DNA of 64,000 nt from Paraflavitalea pollutisoli (GTDB taxonomy: Bacteria > Bacteroidota > Bacteroidia > Chitinophagales > Chitinophagaceae), in assembly GCF_029360705.1 (NCBI RefSeq), contig NZ_JARKMX010000008.1, forward strand, positions 558,001-622,000, written 5' to 3'. Made by a program: the position numbers and the translations under genes. Positions 17,228 through 26,078 of this stretch are shown piece after piece (the first letter of the stretch is position 1; the number at the start of each line of letters is the position of its first letter). Under the pieces are notes generated by a model. It saw nothing but the letters and a program-made list of their open reading frames with translations. It made no database searches and was not told where the DNA came from.

Positions 17228-18439
17228 ATGACGGAAACTATGGGACAACCATCGAAGGTCCTGTTCATCAGCACCTATCCCCCTGTAAAATGTGGCATTG
17301 CCAGTTTTACGCAGGACCTGGTGCAAGGGATTGAGCGGGAATTGGCGAAAGATATAGGCATCAGTGTTTGTGCGTTGGGGTCGAAGGATAGTGCAGTGGC
17401 TTATAAGCACCCCGTATCTATGGTGATGGACAGTCATCAACTGGAATCCTGTATTGAAACGGCTCAGGCAATTAATAGCGATGCCTCTATTAAAATGGTG
17501 TGCATAGAACACGAGTTTGGTCTCTACGGTGGTGAAATGGGGGCTTTCCTGCTAGGATTTCTTGCACTGATGGAGAAACCTTTTATCATCCGTTTCCATA
17601 CCGTATTGGGTAATCCAGACCCTAAAAGGCGAGTGCTTGTGCAAAAAATCAGTGACCTGGCTGATAAAGTCGTTGTTATGACACAGCATTCTTTTACCGT
17701 ATTACAGTCTGACTATAAAATAGCTGCTGATAAGATCTTGATCATACCACATGGTACCCATTCGAATAGCGATAAACCAGTAAAAGAGCTTAAGCTGAAA
17801 CGTCAGTTGGAAAACAGGCAGGTGCTTTGCACGTTTGGGCTATTGAGCCCTAATAAGGGTATTGAAAAAGGTATTCTTGCGATGAAACGGATCAGTGAAC
17901 GATTCCCTGACTCCATTTATGTTGTAGTAGGTCAAACGCATCCCAACCTGATCGCTCAGGAGGGAGAGCAATACCGCAATTACCTGCAGCAGTTGATCGT
18001 TGATCATCAACTTGAACGTCATGTTCGACTTATCAATGATTACGTTCCTACTGATAAACTCATGGAATATCTTGCCCTTACAGATGTGTATTTATTCACA
18101 TCCCGTGATCCTCATCAGGCAGTAAGTGGTACGTTCCTGTATGCGATGAGTGCTGGCTGTGCCATTATCTCTAATTCATTTGTGCTGGCCAGTGAAATGC
18201 TCACCGATGATACCGGTATCATATTGAAGACCGATGAGGTTGATGAGCTGGCCGATAATGGAATTGCTTTGTTGGAGAATAATGCAATGCGCAAAAGGAT
18301 GGGCCGGGCCGCCTTCCTAAAGATGCGCGAGACATCCTGGCAAAAGGTTGCTCAAAAGCACGCAGCGCTTTTGAGCGATCTAATGCCTCAAAAGTATGTC
18401 CCCGTGACAAGCCTTCATTCAGCGATTCAACTTAAATAA
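17228..18439 (+). CDS. GT4-like glycosyltransferase lacking the EX7E motif
   Basis: The 403-residue protein has the GT-B architecture: an N-terminal Rossmann half starting KVLFISTYPPVKCGIASFTQ (about 10-29) and a second half with LCTFGLLSPNKGIEKGI (about 200-216). At the donor-binding position where GT4 enzymes have E-x7-E it instead reads DPHQAVSGTFLYAMSAGCAI, so both acidic residues are absent. A known GT4-like group carries the pattern P-x-Q-x-x-S-G-T-L-x-Y-A there and often has a C-terminal helical domain; here that domain is the next gene, 7 bases on. It is probably cytosolic and transfers a sugar from a nucleotide sugar. The neighbouring GH130 and second GT4 point to mannose-containing glycan metabolism, an inference only. 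Confidence 0.8.
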   Translation: MTETMGQPSKVLFISTYPPVKCGIASFTQDLVQGIERELAKDIGISVCALGSKDSAVAYKHPVSMVMDSHQLESCIETAQAINSDASIKMVCIEHEFGLYGGEMGAFLLGFLALMEKPFIIRFHTVLGNPDPKRRVLVQKISDLADKVVVMTQHSFTVLQSDYKIAADKILIIPHGTHSNSDKPVKELKLKRQLENRQVLCTFGLLSPNKGIEKGILAMKRISERFPDSIYVVVGQTHPNLIAQEGEQYRNYLQQLIVDHQLERHVRLINDYVPTDKLMEYLALTDVYLFTSRDPHQAVSGTFLYAMSAGCAIISNSFVLASEMLTDDTGIILKTDEVDELADNGIALLENNAMRKRMGRAAFLKMRETSWQKVAQKHAALLSDLMPQKYVPVTSLHSAIQLK

Positions 18440-18446
18440 TAAATCT

Positions 18447-19532
18447 ATGTCATTTCAAACAGATACGATCGAATTGCAGGCCAGTGCTTTTACCGCTAAA
18501 AACCTGCCGGATTTTAATTTTAACCATATCCAAAACCTGACGGACGATACGGGTATGTTACAGCATGCTTTGTTCGATCTGCCCAATCGTAAAGAAGGCT
18601 ATTGCATTGATGATAATGCCCGTGCTTTGTTACTAATGGTTTGGGCGGGAGCCTATAAATCGGTGGAAACGCCACGCCGATTATTGCCCATATACCTGAG
18701 CTACATTCACTACATGCAAACCAAAGATGGCTTTTTTCGCAACTTCATGAATTACGACAAGCATATAGAGGAAGACCGTGGTTCAGAAGATTCGTTTGGC
18801 AGAACGATCATGGCACTTGGTTTCCTGGTCAATGATTCAAAAAGTACGAATTTGGTGCGCACAGGCGCCGATCTTTTCAATAAGGCCTATCCACATATCA
18901 AGCATCTGCGCTCCTTGCGTGGGATGGCCAATGCTGTCGTTGGTCTTTGCCAATATGTGAAATACAATTACCCCGACGATCAGAAAGTAGCCCTTATTTG
19001 CCAACTTGCGGATAAGCTGACAGGCGCCTATGAAGACCACCAGGCTGCCGACTGGCATTGGTTTGAACCTACGTTGACTTATGACAATGCCATACTGCCA
19101 TTGGCGCTGCTGAACGCTTATGAGATCACGCAGTATGAGGTATATAAAGAGGTTGCGTTTGAATCGATGGAATTCCTGGAGTCGATTGTTGTGCGGGACG
19201 GTGTTTTGTCTCCGGTCGGTAATCAGGGCTGGTGTAGCCGGGACAAAGAGGCGGCACGATTCGATCAACAGGGGATTGATGTGATGGCTATGGTGCTGTT
19301 TTATCAGCAGGCTTTTCGCCTGACGCGGGAAAAATCTTTCCTGCATGCCATGTACAACAGTTATCAGTGGTTCCTGGGTCGTAATGACCTTGCTACGCCG
19401 CTGTATGATCCAACAACCGGTGGTTGTGCTGATGGGTTGCATAGTGAGGGAGTGAACCTGAACCAGGGAGCAGAGAGCACGCTGGCTTACTGGATCTCGC
19501 ATGTGGTGGTGGAGCGTGCCCTGGCAGAATGA
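18447..19532 (+). CDS. (alpha/alpha)6-barrel-like protein of glycosyltransferase clusters
   Basis: This 361-residue protein has a conserved acidic motif in GYCIDDNARALLLMVWAG (about 51-68), GSEDSFGRTIMALGFL (about 112-127) and DWHWFEPTLTYDNAILPLAL (about 200-219). The spacing of helices and Asp/Glu/Trp residues resembles the (alpha/alpha)6 toroids of glycoside-processing enzymes. Such domains are found, as I recall, fused to the C-terminus of GT4-like proteins of the type encoded just upstream, so this looks like a split version of that two-domain protein. It overlaps the next gene by 4 bases (ATGA), indicating translational coupling. No signal peptide. Catalytic activity is not established; it may hydrolyse, isomerise or bind a sugar. 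Confidence 0.7.
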   Translation: MSFQTDTIELQASAFTAKNLPDFNFNHIQNLTDDTGMLQHALFDLPNRKEGYCIDDNARALLLMVWAGAYKSVETPRRLLPIYLSYIHYMQTKDGFFRNFMNYDKHIEEDRGSEDSFGRTIMALGFLVNDSKSTNLVRTGADLFNKAYPHIKHLRSLRGMANAVVGLCQYVKYNYPDDQKVALICQLADKLTGAYEDHQAADWHWFEPTLTYDNAILPLALLNAYEITQYEVYKEVAFESMEFLESIVVRDGVLSPVGNQGWCSRDKEAARFDQQGIDVMAMVLFYQQAFRLTREKSFLHAMYNSYQWFLGRNDLATPLYDPTTGGCADGLHSEGVNLNQGAESTLAYWISHVVVERALAE

Positions 19533-20563
19533 AAAAATCAAGTATGAAAGTAGCCATATTGTCGCCGGTGACCTGGCGAACACCGCCCCGGAAGTACGGC
19601 CCCTGGGAGCAGGTGGTGTCTGTACTTACAGAGTCGTTGGTAAATAGCGGCATCGATGTTACCCTGTTTGCCACGGGAGATTCCATTACGCGCTCGAAGC
19701 TCCAGTCGGTTTGTAGCCATCCCATAGGTGAATTTCCTGCAGACGCCAAGGTGTCGGAATGCCTTCATATCTCACATGTCATGGAGCAGGCGGCGACCTA
19801 CGATATCATTCACAATCATTTTGATTTCCTCCCCCTCACCTATTCGCGGCTGATCAATACGCCGGTTATTACTACCATTCACGGCTTTTCTTCAGAAGAC
19901 ATTGTGCCGGTGTATAAGAAATACAACGGTCATTCTTACTATGTTTCTATTAGCAACAGCAACCGCCATCGCGATCTCGATTACCTCGATACGGTGTACA
20001 ATGGCATTGACGAAGCATTGTACTCCTACGGTAGCGGCATGGGAGATTACCTGTTGTATTTCGGCAGGATCCACCCGGATAAGGGAACGGCGGAGGCCAT
20101 TCAGATAGCACGTCAAGCAGGCAAAAAGTTGATCATGTGCGGCCTGGTACAGGATCAATCTTATTATGATAAGGAAATTATGCCCCATGTGGATGGCCAC
20201 AACATCCAATACCTTGGCAATGTGGGCCCCGAGAAGCGTAACGCATTGATGGGAGATGCGTTGGCGCTGTTGCATCCGATCAGCTTTGAGGAGCCGTTTG
20301 GACTCAGTGTGGTAGAGTCCATGATGTGTGGTACCCCGGTAATCGCCTTTGACCGCGGTTCCATGAAGGAGTTGATCGTGGAAAACAAGACGGGTTTTCT
20401 CGTCCGTAATTGCCAGGACGCTGCCGAGGCCGTTCATTCGGTACAGCACATCGATAGGCGTATTTGCCGGCAACATGCCATTGATCTCTACAGCAGCCGT
20501 GTAATGGCTGGTCATTATCTACGGTTGTACGAAAAGGTGGCGCGCCGGCGTGGCAGCTTATAA
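19529..20563 (+). CDS. Glycosyltransferase family 4
   Basis: The 344-residue GT-B protein begins MKVAILSPVTWRTPPRKYGPWE (after a short MKKSS lead; an in-frame ATG at 19544 is an alternative start). It has TTIHGFSSEDIVP in the acceptor half, LLYFGRIHPDKGTAEAI starting the donor half, and the canonical E-x7-E in EPFGLSVVESMMCGTPVIAF (about 252-271). It is a retaining sugar transferase and is the last gene of the three-gene unit. Its stop lies 3 bases from the stop of the convergent GH130 gene. Donor and acceptor are unknown; the GH130 neighbour suggests mannosides. Confidence 0.88.
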   Translation: MKKSSMKVAILSPVTWRTPPRKYGPWEQVVSVLTESLVNSGIDVTLFATGDSITRSKLQSVCSHPIGEFPADAKVSECLHISHVMEQAATYDIIHNHFDFLPLTYSRLINTPVITTIHGFSSEDIVPVYKKYNGHSYYVSISNSNRHRDLDYLDTVYNGIDEALYSYGSGMGDYLLYFGRIHPDKGTAEAIQIARQAGKKLIMCGLVQDQSYYDKEIMPHVDGHNIQYLGNVGPEKRNALMGDALALLHPISFEEPFGLSVVESMMCGTPVIAFDRGSMKELIVENKTGFLVRNCQDAAEAVHSVQHIDRRICRQHAIDLYSSRVMAGHYLRLYEKVARRRGSL

Positions 20564-20566
20564 AGG

Positions 20567-21829
20567 TTATTGAACCCGTAATATATCATTTAGCAGTTCC
20601 TGCAAAACCACGGTGGCGAATGACGTAGCGTAGTCTGAGACGGCATAGGGTATAAAAAGCTGGTCTCTGTGCACCAGCGCACCGCAGGAATATACCACGT
20701 TAGGGACATAGCCATGCCTCTCATCTTCTTCAGGCATGAGCAGTGGTTCCTGCAACCTGCCCAACTCTATGGACGGATCCTGCAGGTCGAATAAACTGGC
20801 GCCGAGGCAATACTTACGCATGGGACCCACACCATGTGTGATCACCAACCAACCTTTGTCTGTTTCGATTGGCGGACCTGCATTCCCGATCTGAACATAT
20901 TCCCACGGATACTGTGGCGTTTGCAATACAGCTGCCGTATCCCAGTGATAAAGATCTTCCGAATACATGATGTAATTATTAAAACCATCGATCCTGCCGA
21001 TCATCGCGTACTGGCCGTTGACCTTTCTGGGAAACAAGGCCAGGTTTTTATTGATGGCCACCTTGCCGGACAGTTGTGTCATCCGGAACCGGATAAAATC
21101 GGTCGTTTCTACCAGGTGCGGACGTATTGTAGATCCATCATAAGCAGTATAGGTGCCAATATACGTGACGGTGCCGTCATCATGTGTGAAACGGGTGAAC
21201 CGTGCATCTTCGATGCCATTTTTTTCAGTAGGTACAACGGGAAAGATAATTCGTTCGGATAAGGTAGACGCTGGTGGGAACTGGAGTTCGTAACCTGTCT
21301 CGTGCAAGGTAACAGCCCCTTCGTACAGGTATTGGCTGGTAGGTGCAAAGTGAATACGCGCGTTATTGTCTAGTTTGGCGGCTTTGAACACCAGAGAAGA
21401 AATATGTCCTTCACCAGTAGCCCGAAAGCTGAGTATAACATTCAACTCGTTTGTTGCTGTGTTTGATTGATCAGGGGCTACAACGATGGAGGGATTGAAG
21501 AGTGCCGCGTGTTCGAGGGAGTATTCCATCGTGAAATAGGCTCCTATGAGTAATCTTTTGTCTACTGAAATTTTAGGCTCATCTCCAATTGGTACTAAGT
21601 GGGCAACCTCCCGTCCATGTTTTTCGAAAATGGCAACGAGGTCATGGTATTTATTGCCAAATTCATCGCGCACTTGCTGCAGTAGAGCCGATGCTTGTAT
21701 GTCGGGTAATTGCAGAACACGGTGTATCAGTAAACCTGCCCGTTCATCACCTGTATTGAAAAATCTCGGTATTACTTTTTTAACGTCTGGTTTCAAGCGG
21801 ATATTGAGGCGGTTGACCTGTAATTTCAT
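20567..21829 (-). CDS. GH130-family beta-mannoside phosphorylase/hydrolase
   Basis: The 420-residue protein has GH130 features of a five-bladed beta-propeller: FNPSIV (about 111-116), NGIEDARFTRF with the catalytic-position Asp (about 207-217), IGTYTAYDGS, INKNLALFPRKVNGQYAMIGR (read in parts), and WEYVQIGNAGPPIETDKGW (about 313-331). GH130 enzymes mostly phosphorolyse beta-mannosides to mannose-1-phosphate; some subfamilies hydrolyse them. I cannot assign the subfamily. No signal peptide, so it is cytosolic. It converges with the GT4 operon, and together they suggest turnover and building of one mannose-containing oligosaccharide. A TAAATGC/GCATTTA inverted repeat lies 50 bases upstream. Confidence 0.85.
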   Translation of the reverse strand: MKLQVNRLNIRLKPDVKKVIPRFFNTGDERAGLLIHRVLQLPDIQASALLQQVRDEFGNKYHDLVAIFEKHGREVAHLVPIGDEPKISVDKRLLIGAYFTMEYSLEHAALFNPSIVVAPDQSNTATNELNVILSFRATGEGHISSLVFKAAKLDNNARIHFAPTSQYLYEGAVTLHETGYELQFPPASTLSERIIFPVVPTEKNGIEDARFTRFTHDDGTVTYIGTYTAYDGSTIRPHLVETTDFIRFRMTQLSGKVAINKNLALFPRKVNGQYAMIGRIDGFNNYIMYSEDLYHWDTAAVLQTPQYPWEYVQIGNAGPPIETDKGWLVITHGVGPMRKYCLGASLFDLQDPSIELGRLQEPLLMPEEDERHGYVPNVVYSCGALVHRDQLFIPYAVSDYATSFATVVLQELLNDILRVQ

Positions 21830-21878
21830 AGTTTGGGGTATGTGTAAACTTTCACGATACGGACTGAAGGTAGTTGAT

Positions 21879-21900
21879 TAAATGCAGGTTATGGCATTTA
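21879..21900. promoter_or_regulatory. Inverted repeat upstream of the GH130 gene
   Basis: TAAATGC (21879-21885) and GCATTTA (21894-21900) form a perfect 7-base dyad with 8 bases between arms, 50 bases before the GH130 start and 44 bases past the SulP stop. It may be an operator. The same arms, closer together, occur at 4676-4692. No binding protein can be named. Confidence 0.3.
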
Positions 21901-21943
21901 CTTTAAATAAAGGGTATGCGCATGACCAGTATCGCCTCATTCA

Positions 21944-23476
21944 TCAATCCTTCATCACAGAATAGCCTGGATCGTCGATCACGTTGACGTCGATGATGGA
22001 GCCTGCATTGTTGAGCAGGCGGCGGCAATCGGCGCTGAGGTGGCGCAGGTGCAATTTCTTCCCTGCTTTGTGGTAGCGCTCGGTAAGTTTGTTGAGCGCA
22101 TCGATGGCGCTCATGTCGGTCACGCGGCTTTCGCGGAAATCGATCACCACTTCCGTAGGATCATTGTTGACATCAAACTTGTCGAGGAATAGGTTGACGG
22201 AACCAAAGAACAACGGCCCATAGATCTCATAGTGCTTCACGCCATAGCTATCCATGTATTTGCGGGCGCGGATGCGCTTGGCACTTTCCCAGGCGAATAC
22301 GAGTGCGGAGATGATCACGCCGATCAGGACGGCCAGCGCCAGGTTATGCAGCCAAACGGTAATGCCGGCCACGAGGATACCAACAATAATGTCGGACTTG
22401 GGCATCTTACCTACGATCCGCAAACTGATCCATTCGAAGGTGCCGATAGCCACCATGATCATTACGCCTATCAGGGCCGCCATGGGGACACGTTCTATAA
22501 CGGGTGCGCCCACCAGTATAATAATCAGGATGGTGAGGGAAGCGATGATGGCGGAGAGACGGGCTCGGGATCCGGCGGAGAGGTTGACGAATGTTTGGGC
22601 GATCATGGCGCAGCCCCCCATACCGGTGAAGAATCCATTGACCACATTGGCAGTGCCTTGGGCCACACATTCTTTGTTGCCCCGGCCGCGGGTACCGGTG
22701 ATCTCATCCACCACGTTGAGGGTAAGCAGGCTTTCGATGAGCCCCACCCCTGCCATGACCAGCGCATACGGGAAAATGATCTGCAGTGTATCGAAATTAA
22801 AAGGGATGGCTGGTATATGAAAGGGCGGAAAACTGCCGCTGATGGAAGCTATGTCTTTCACGGTTTTGGTATCGATACCGAATCCCATGACCACGGCAAA
22901 TACCACGATGATCGCTACCAATGAGGCTGGGATGGCTTTGGTGATTTTCGGAAATATCAGCACGACGAGTACGGTGAGTAGTACCAATCCCAGCATCGTC
23001 CAAAGTGGAGTGCCGGCGATCCAGGAAATTCCTTCGGGCGTGACGACCTTAAATTGCTGTATCTGCGCCATGAAAATGATGATGGCGAGACCATTCACAA
23101 ATCCGTACATGACGGATTGTGGTACGAGGCGGATGAATTTGCCGAGTTTGAAGAGGCCGACAGCTATTTGTAAGAGGCCTGCCAGGGCAACGGCGGCAAA
23201 GACATATTCCACCCCATGCGATTGCATGAGGGCGATGAGTACAACGACCGTGGCGCCGGCTCCGCCAGACACCATGCCCGGGCGTCCGCCGAGTACGGCC
23301 GTGATGAGGCCCATCAGGAAAGCGGCATAGAGACCGGTGAGCGGTGATAATCCCGCCAGGATGGCGAAGGACAATGATTCGGGGATCATGGTCATGGCGA
23401 CGGTGAGACCGGCGAGGACTTCTGTTTTGTAATCTACTTTTTGTTTAAAATCAAACAGGTTGAGGTAAGACTTCAT
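21944..23476 (-). CDS. SulP-family inorganic anion transporter with STAS domain
   Basis: The 510-residue protein begins with a soluble helix and the SulP signature region LAGLTVAMTMIPESLSFAILAGLSPLTGLYAAF (read about 22-54, spanning the first two segments). It has 10-12 further hydrophobic segments and the conserved GGCAMIAQTFVNLSAGSRARLS region (about 282-303). The C-terminal about 100 residues form a STAS domain with VVIDFRESRVTDMSAIDAL (about 437-455). SulP proteins carry sulfate, bicarbonate or other anions across the inner membrane, usually with a cation. No carbonic anhydrase or sulfur-assimilation gene is adjacent, so the substrate is open. Confidence 0.92.
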   Translation of the reverse strand: MKSYLNLFDFKQKVDYKTEVLAGLTVAMTMIPESLSFAILAGLSPLTGLYAAFLMGLITAVLGGRPGMVSGGAGATVVVLIALMQSHGVEYVFAAVALAGLLQIAVGLFKLGKFIRLVPQSVMYGFVNGLAIIIFMAQIQQFKVVTPEGISWIAGTPLWTMLGLVLLTVLVVLIFPKITKAIPASLVAIIVVFAVVMGFGIDTKTVKDIASISGSFPPFHIPAIPFNFDTLQIIFPYALVMAGVGLIESLLTLNVVDEITGTRGRGNKECVAQGTANVVNGFFTGMGGCAMIAQTFVNLSAGSRARLSAIIASLTILIIILVGAPVIERVPMAALIGVMIMVAIGTFEWISLRIVGKMPKSDIIVGILVAGITVWLHNLALAVLIGVIISALVFAWESAKRIRARKYMDSYGVKHYEIYGPLFFGSVNLFLDKFDVNNDPTEVVIDFRESRVTDMSAIDALNKLTERYHKAGKKLHLRHLSADCRRLLNNAGSIIDVNVIDDPGYSVMKD

Positions 23477-23686
23477 CGATCTGGATTGTGGCTGAAATGG
23501 CAGTGGTAATTATGTCGTGATGGCGGCGGTTGGAATACGGGCGGCCTTGTTTATGGTGGCGTGGCAACGCCGGCTATACTGTTGTGGTTCATTGGGCGCG
23601 AAAGTAGGGAAAAACCGTGGTGGGGCAAAAGTCCACGGGGCTTGGTTTTCAGGCTTATTGAAATTCCCCAGATTGGGGAATTATTG

Positions 23687-24547
23687 TCAGGTGGTGGGCA
23701 ATAGAAATTTGGCTCTGTAGCCTGATGGAGACTCTCCGGTCTTAAGGAGAAATTGGCGGCTGAAGTAGGCCGGGTCTTCATAGCCGAGTTCGTAAGCAAT
23801 CTCTTTTGCGGTTAAAGAAGTATGGACGAGAAGCCGTTTGGCTTCGAGGATGATGCGGTTTTTGATGACCTCGTTGGGTTGCGGCAGGTTCAGCCGTTTG
23901 AATTTGTGGGTGATGGTCTTGGCCGCCATGGCCAGTAAGTCGGCATAGTCGGCAACGGAATGTCTGGCCTTGTAGTGGGCATCTACCAGTTGGGTGAACT
24001 TGCGGAAGAATTCCAGGTCGGTGGGTTGTTGGACGAGGGTTTTATCGAGGTGTTGTTTTTTCCAGATCCTGGTGGAGCGGATGAACAGCTGCTTCAGGTA
24101 GGTGCGGATCATTTCTTCCTGGGAGGCATCGTTGAGTTCAAACTCATCCAGCATCTGGGCAAAAATGGGGTCGATGAGGGCAGCTTCGTCTTGGGTAAGT
24201 ACCGTCATCGGCATATTGTGGATGTTGTTGAAGAGCAGGCCATCGCAGGCGACTTCTTCATCGTGGATCTGGATACAGTAAAAGTCGCGGTTGTAGTAGA
24301 TGAGTTGGCCAGGTTGTTTGCCCAGGGTTTCCAGTTGCAGGTATTGATTGGGGCCGATAAAGAACAGGGTGGGCTGTTCAGTGGCATAGGCGGCAAAGTC
24401 AACGGTGATCTTGTATCCTTTGTGCAGGTAGAGCACTTTGATATAGGCCTTGTAATCACCCTGGTTGATGGCGGCTTCGCTTTCCTTGTTGACGGAGAGC
24501 AGGCCGAGCGTTTTGAGGCTGCTTTGAAAACGATGTTGCTGGTTCAT
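23687..24547 (-). CDS. AraC-family transcriptional regulator
   Basis: The 286-residue protein has an N-terminal cupin-like sensor part (about 20-150) and a C-terminal double helix-turn-helix of the AraC/XylS type (about 185-286). The second recognition region reads TAKEIAYELGYEDPAYFSRQFLLKTGESPSGYR (in two adjoining stretches), which is canonical. It lies 86 bases downstream of the alpha/beta hydrolase gene on the same strand, so the hydrolase may be co-transcribed or a target. The inducer is unknown. Confidence 0.92.
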   Translation of the reverse strand: MNQQHRFQSSLKTLGLLSVNKESEAAINQGDYKAYIKVLYLHKGYKITVDFAAYATEQPTLFFIGPNQYLQLETLGKQPGQLIYYNRDFYCIQIHDEEVACDGLLFNNIHNMPMTVLTQDEAALIDPIFAQMLDEFELNDASQEEMIRTYLKQLFIRSTRIWKKQHLDKTLVQQPTDLEFFRKFTQLVDAHYKARHSVADYADLLAMAAKTITHKFKRLNLPQPNEVIKNRIILEAKRLLVHTSLTAKEIAYELGYEDPAYFSRQFLLKTGESPSGYRAKFLLPTT

Positions 24548-24633
24548 AGCTATGAGGTGTAAATATCCGGCAGGAAAATGGAAAATGTGCAGGTGACCTG
24601 CACATTCCTTTTGATGATTGCTTTAGTGACCCA

Positions 24634-25542
24634 TTATTGGCGGGCAAATTTCTCCAGTTCGGTGTTGAACTTGTCCATTTCTTCTACGAAGAGGGCGTGG
24701 CCGCTGTTCTCAAACTTTACGACATAAGCGTTTTTGATGCCCTGGTGTAGTTGTTCGGCGAAACCAAAGGGGCACAATTTGTCTTTCACGCCGTGGAAGA
24801 TAGCGACCGGGATCTTGATCTTGCTGAGGGTTGGGCGCAGGTCGAGGTCGAGCAGGGCGCTGATGGATTGGATGGTGGCATAGGGCGAGGCGTCGGCGTT
24901 GATGTTGGCGAGCCATTGTGTGGTGGCGGGTGAAAGGGCGTTTTCGCTGGCGGCGAAGTCTTTGCCAAAGTTCTGGATCAGTTGCTGGCGGTCGGTAAGG
25001 GTGAGCTTGATGAGGCCTGCAGCACCTTCTTCACTGATGCCGTAGGGCGCACCGGGTCTTTGTTTCCAGGAGGGAGCAGCGGCGGCAAAGAGGGCGAGTT
25101 TGCTGACGTGGGCGCTGTTGTATTTGTTGATGTAGTGCAGCACTACTGCACCACCCATGGAGAAGCCGCCGAGTACGGCATTGTCGATCTTGAGGGTTTC
25201 CAGTACTACTTTGATGTCGTCGGAGAAGACGTCGAAGTCGTAGCGGCCATAGGGACGGTCGGACTTACCAAAGCCGCGGAGCGAGATACCGATGACGCGG
25301 AAGCCTTTGCGAACTAGGTATTGGTACTGGTATTCGTACATGGCGTCGTTGAGGGGCCAGCCGTGAATGAGTACGATGGGTTGGCCTTCGCCGAGGTCGG
25401 TGACATGCAGGCGGACGTTTTTCTCCACTTCGATGTATTCTGCCCGGCCGGCGGAGGCTGGTACTCTTTTCCCCTGGGCGAAGGAAATGCTGGACAAAGT
25501 GGTCAGGGCGATGAACTGGAGGGCAAAAAAGAACGATTTCAT
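24634..25542 (-). CDS. Exported alpha/beta hydrolase
   Basis: A 302-residue protein with a Sec signal peptide (MKSFFFALQFIALTTLSSIS, cut near FAQ-GK). It has the oxyanion motif IVLIHGWPLN (about 56-65), the nucleophile elbow GGFSMGGAV with Ser128, Asp254 in the GVKDKLCPFG stretch and His282 in ENSGHALFVEE, which complete a catalytic triad. The overall pattern (GISLRGFGKSDRP) resembles the non-haem chloroperoxidase/esterase branch. It is periplasmic, hydrolysing an unknown ester or similar bond. An AraC regulator follows on the same strand. Confidence 0.88.
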   Translation of the reverse strand: MKSFFFALQFIALTTLSSISFAQGKRVPASAGRAEYIEVEKNVRLHVTDLGEGQPIVLIHGWPLNDAMYEYQYQYLVRKGFRVIGISLRGFGKSDRPYGRYDFDVFSDDIKVVLETLKIDNAVLGGFSMGGAVVLHYINKYNSAHVSKLALFAAAAPSWKQRPGAPYGISEEGAAGLIKLTLTDRQQLIQNFGKDFAASENALSPATTQWLANINADASPYATIQSISALLDLDLRPTLSKIKIPVAIFHGVKDKLCPFGFAEQLHQGIKNAYVVKFENSGHALFVEEMDKFNTELEKFARQ

Positions 25543-25688
25543 TGTGTTGTATTTTTAATTTGTATTTGATTGCTGATAACAACACAAAGGTGCGCCGGAA
25601 CACGCATCCGGAGAATGGACGATGTTCGAAGATGCTTGTACTTTTTTCCTTGGGGTGGAAATGGGGGGGATTGGTGCGGTACGATTTA

Positions 25689-26012
25689 TTAGATTAAAGA
25701 AAGAATCTCGCCAAATCCTAATGTTCTATTGGCTTCGTTTATGTACCACTTCTGTCCTATTTTCATGTATTGAGCAATTGTGGACATATTGAGGAATCGT
25801 ACGGTCACAACTTTAGTTTCGCCGGGTTCTACGAGCAGCTGGTCGTCGAACTGTATGTCGCCAGCGTAAGTAGTTAAAGTGTCACCATTTTCAGGGATCT
25901 CAAAAACATGATTGGGCCTATAGCCGGATGCAAACCCGAACTTTCGACCTCCTTCATCAGTCTTCTTCATGTGTATCCTTGCAGTGACTATAATTAGGTC
26001 GTTTGTGCTCAT
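25689..26012 (-). CDS. Small stand-alone protein resembling EF-Tu domain III
   Basis: I start at the ATG at 26010-26012 (MSTNDLIIVTARIHMKKTDE, 107 residues); an upstream ATG at 26073-26075 would add a Cys-rich lead of 21 residues that looks non-native. The sequence follows the C-terminal beta-barrel (domain III) of elongation factor EF-Tu: an ARIHMKKTDEGGRKFGFASG segment, YRPNHVFE, a VEPGETKVVTVRFL segment in place of the EF-Tu MVMPGDN strand, and WYINEANRTLGFGEILSL in place of FAIREGGRTVGAGVV. No GTPase domain is present. Function unknown; it may bind tRNA, EF-Ts-like partners or simply reuse the fold. Last gene of the 28504-25689 operon. Confidence 0.65.
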   Translation of the reverse strand: MSTNDLIIVTARIHMKKTDEGGRKFGFASGYRPNHVFEIPENGDTLTTYAGDIQFDDQLLVEPGETKVVTVRFLNMSTIAQYMKIGQKWYINEANRTLGFGEILSLI

Positions 26013-26078
26013 TAGTGCAAGATATGAAATGCAAAGACTACCGCAAACGCACCTCCCACCTCCTACCCTTGTCATCGG

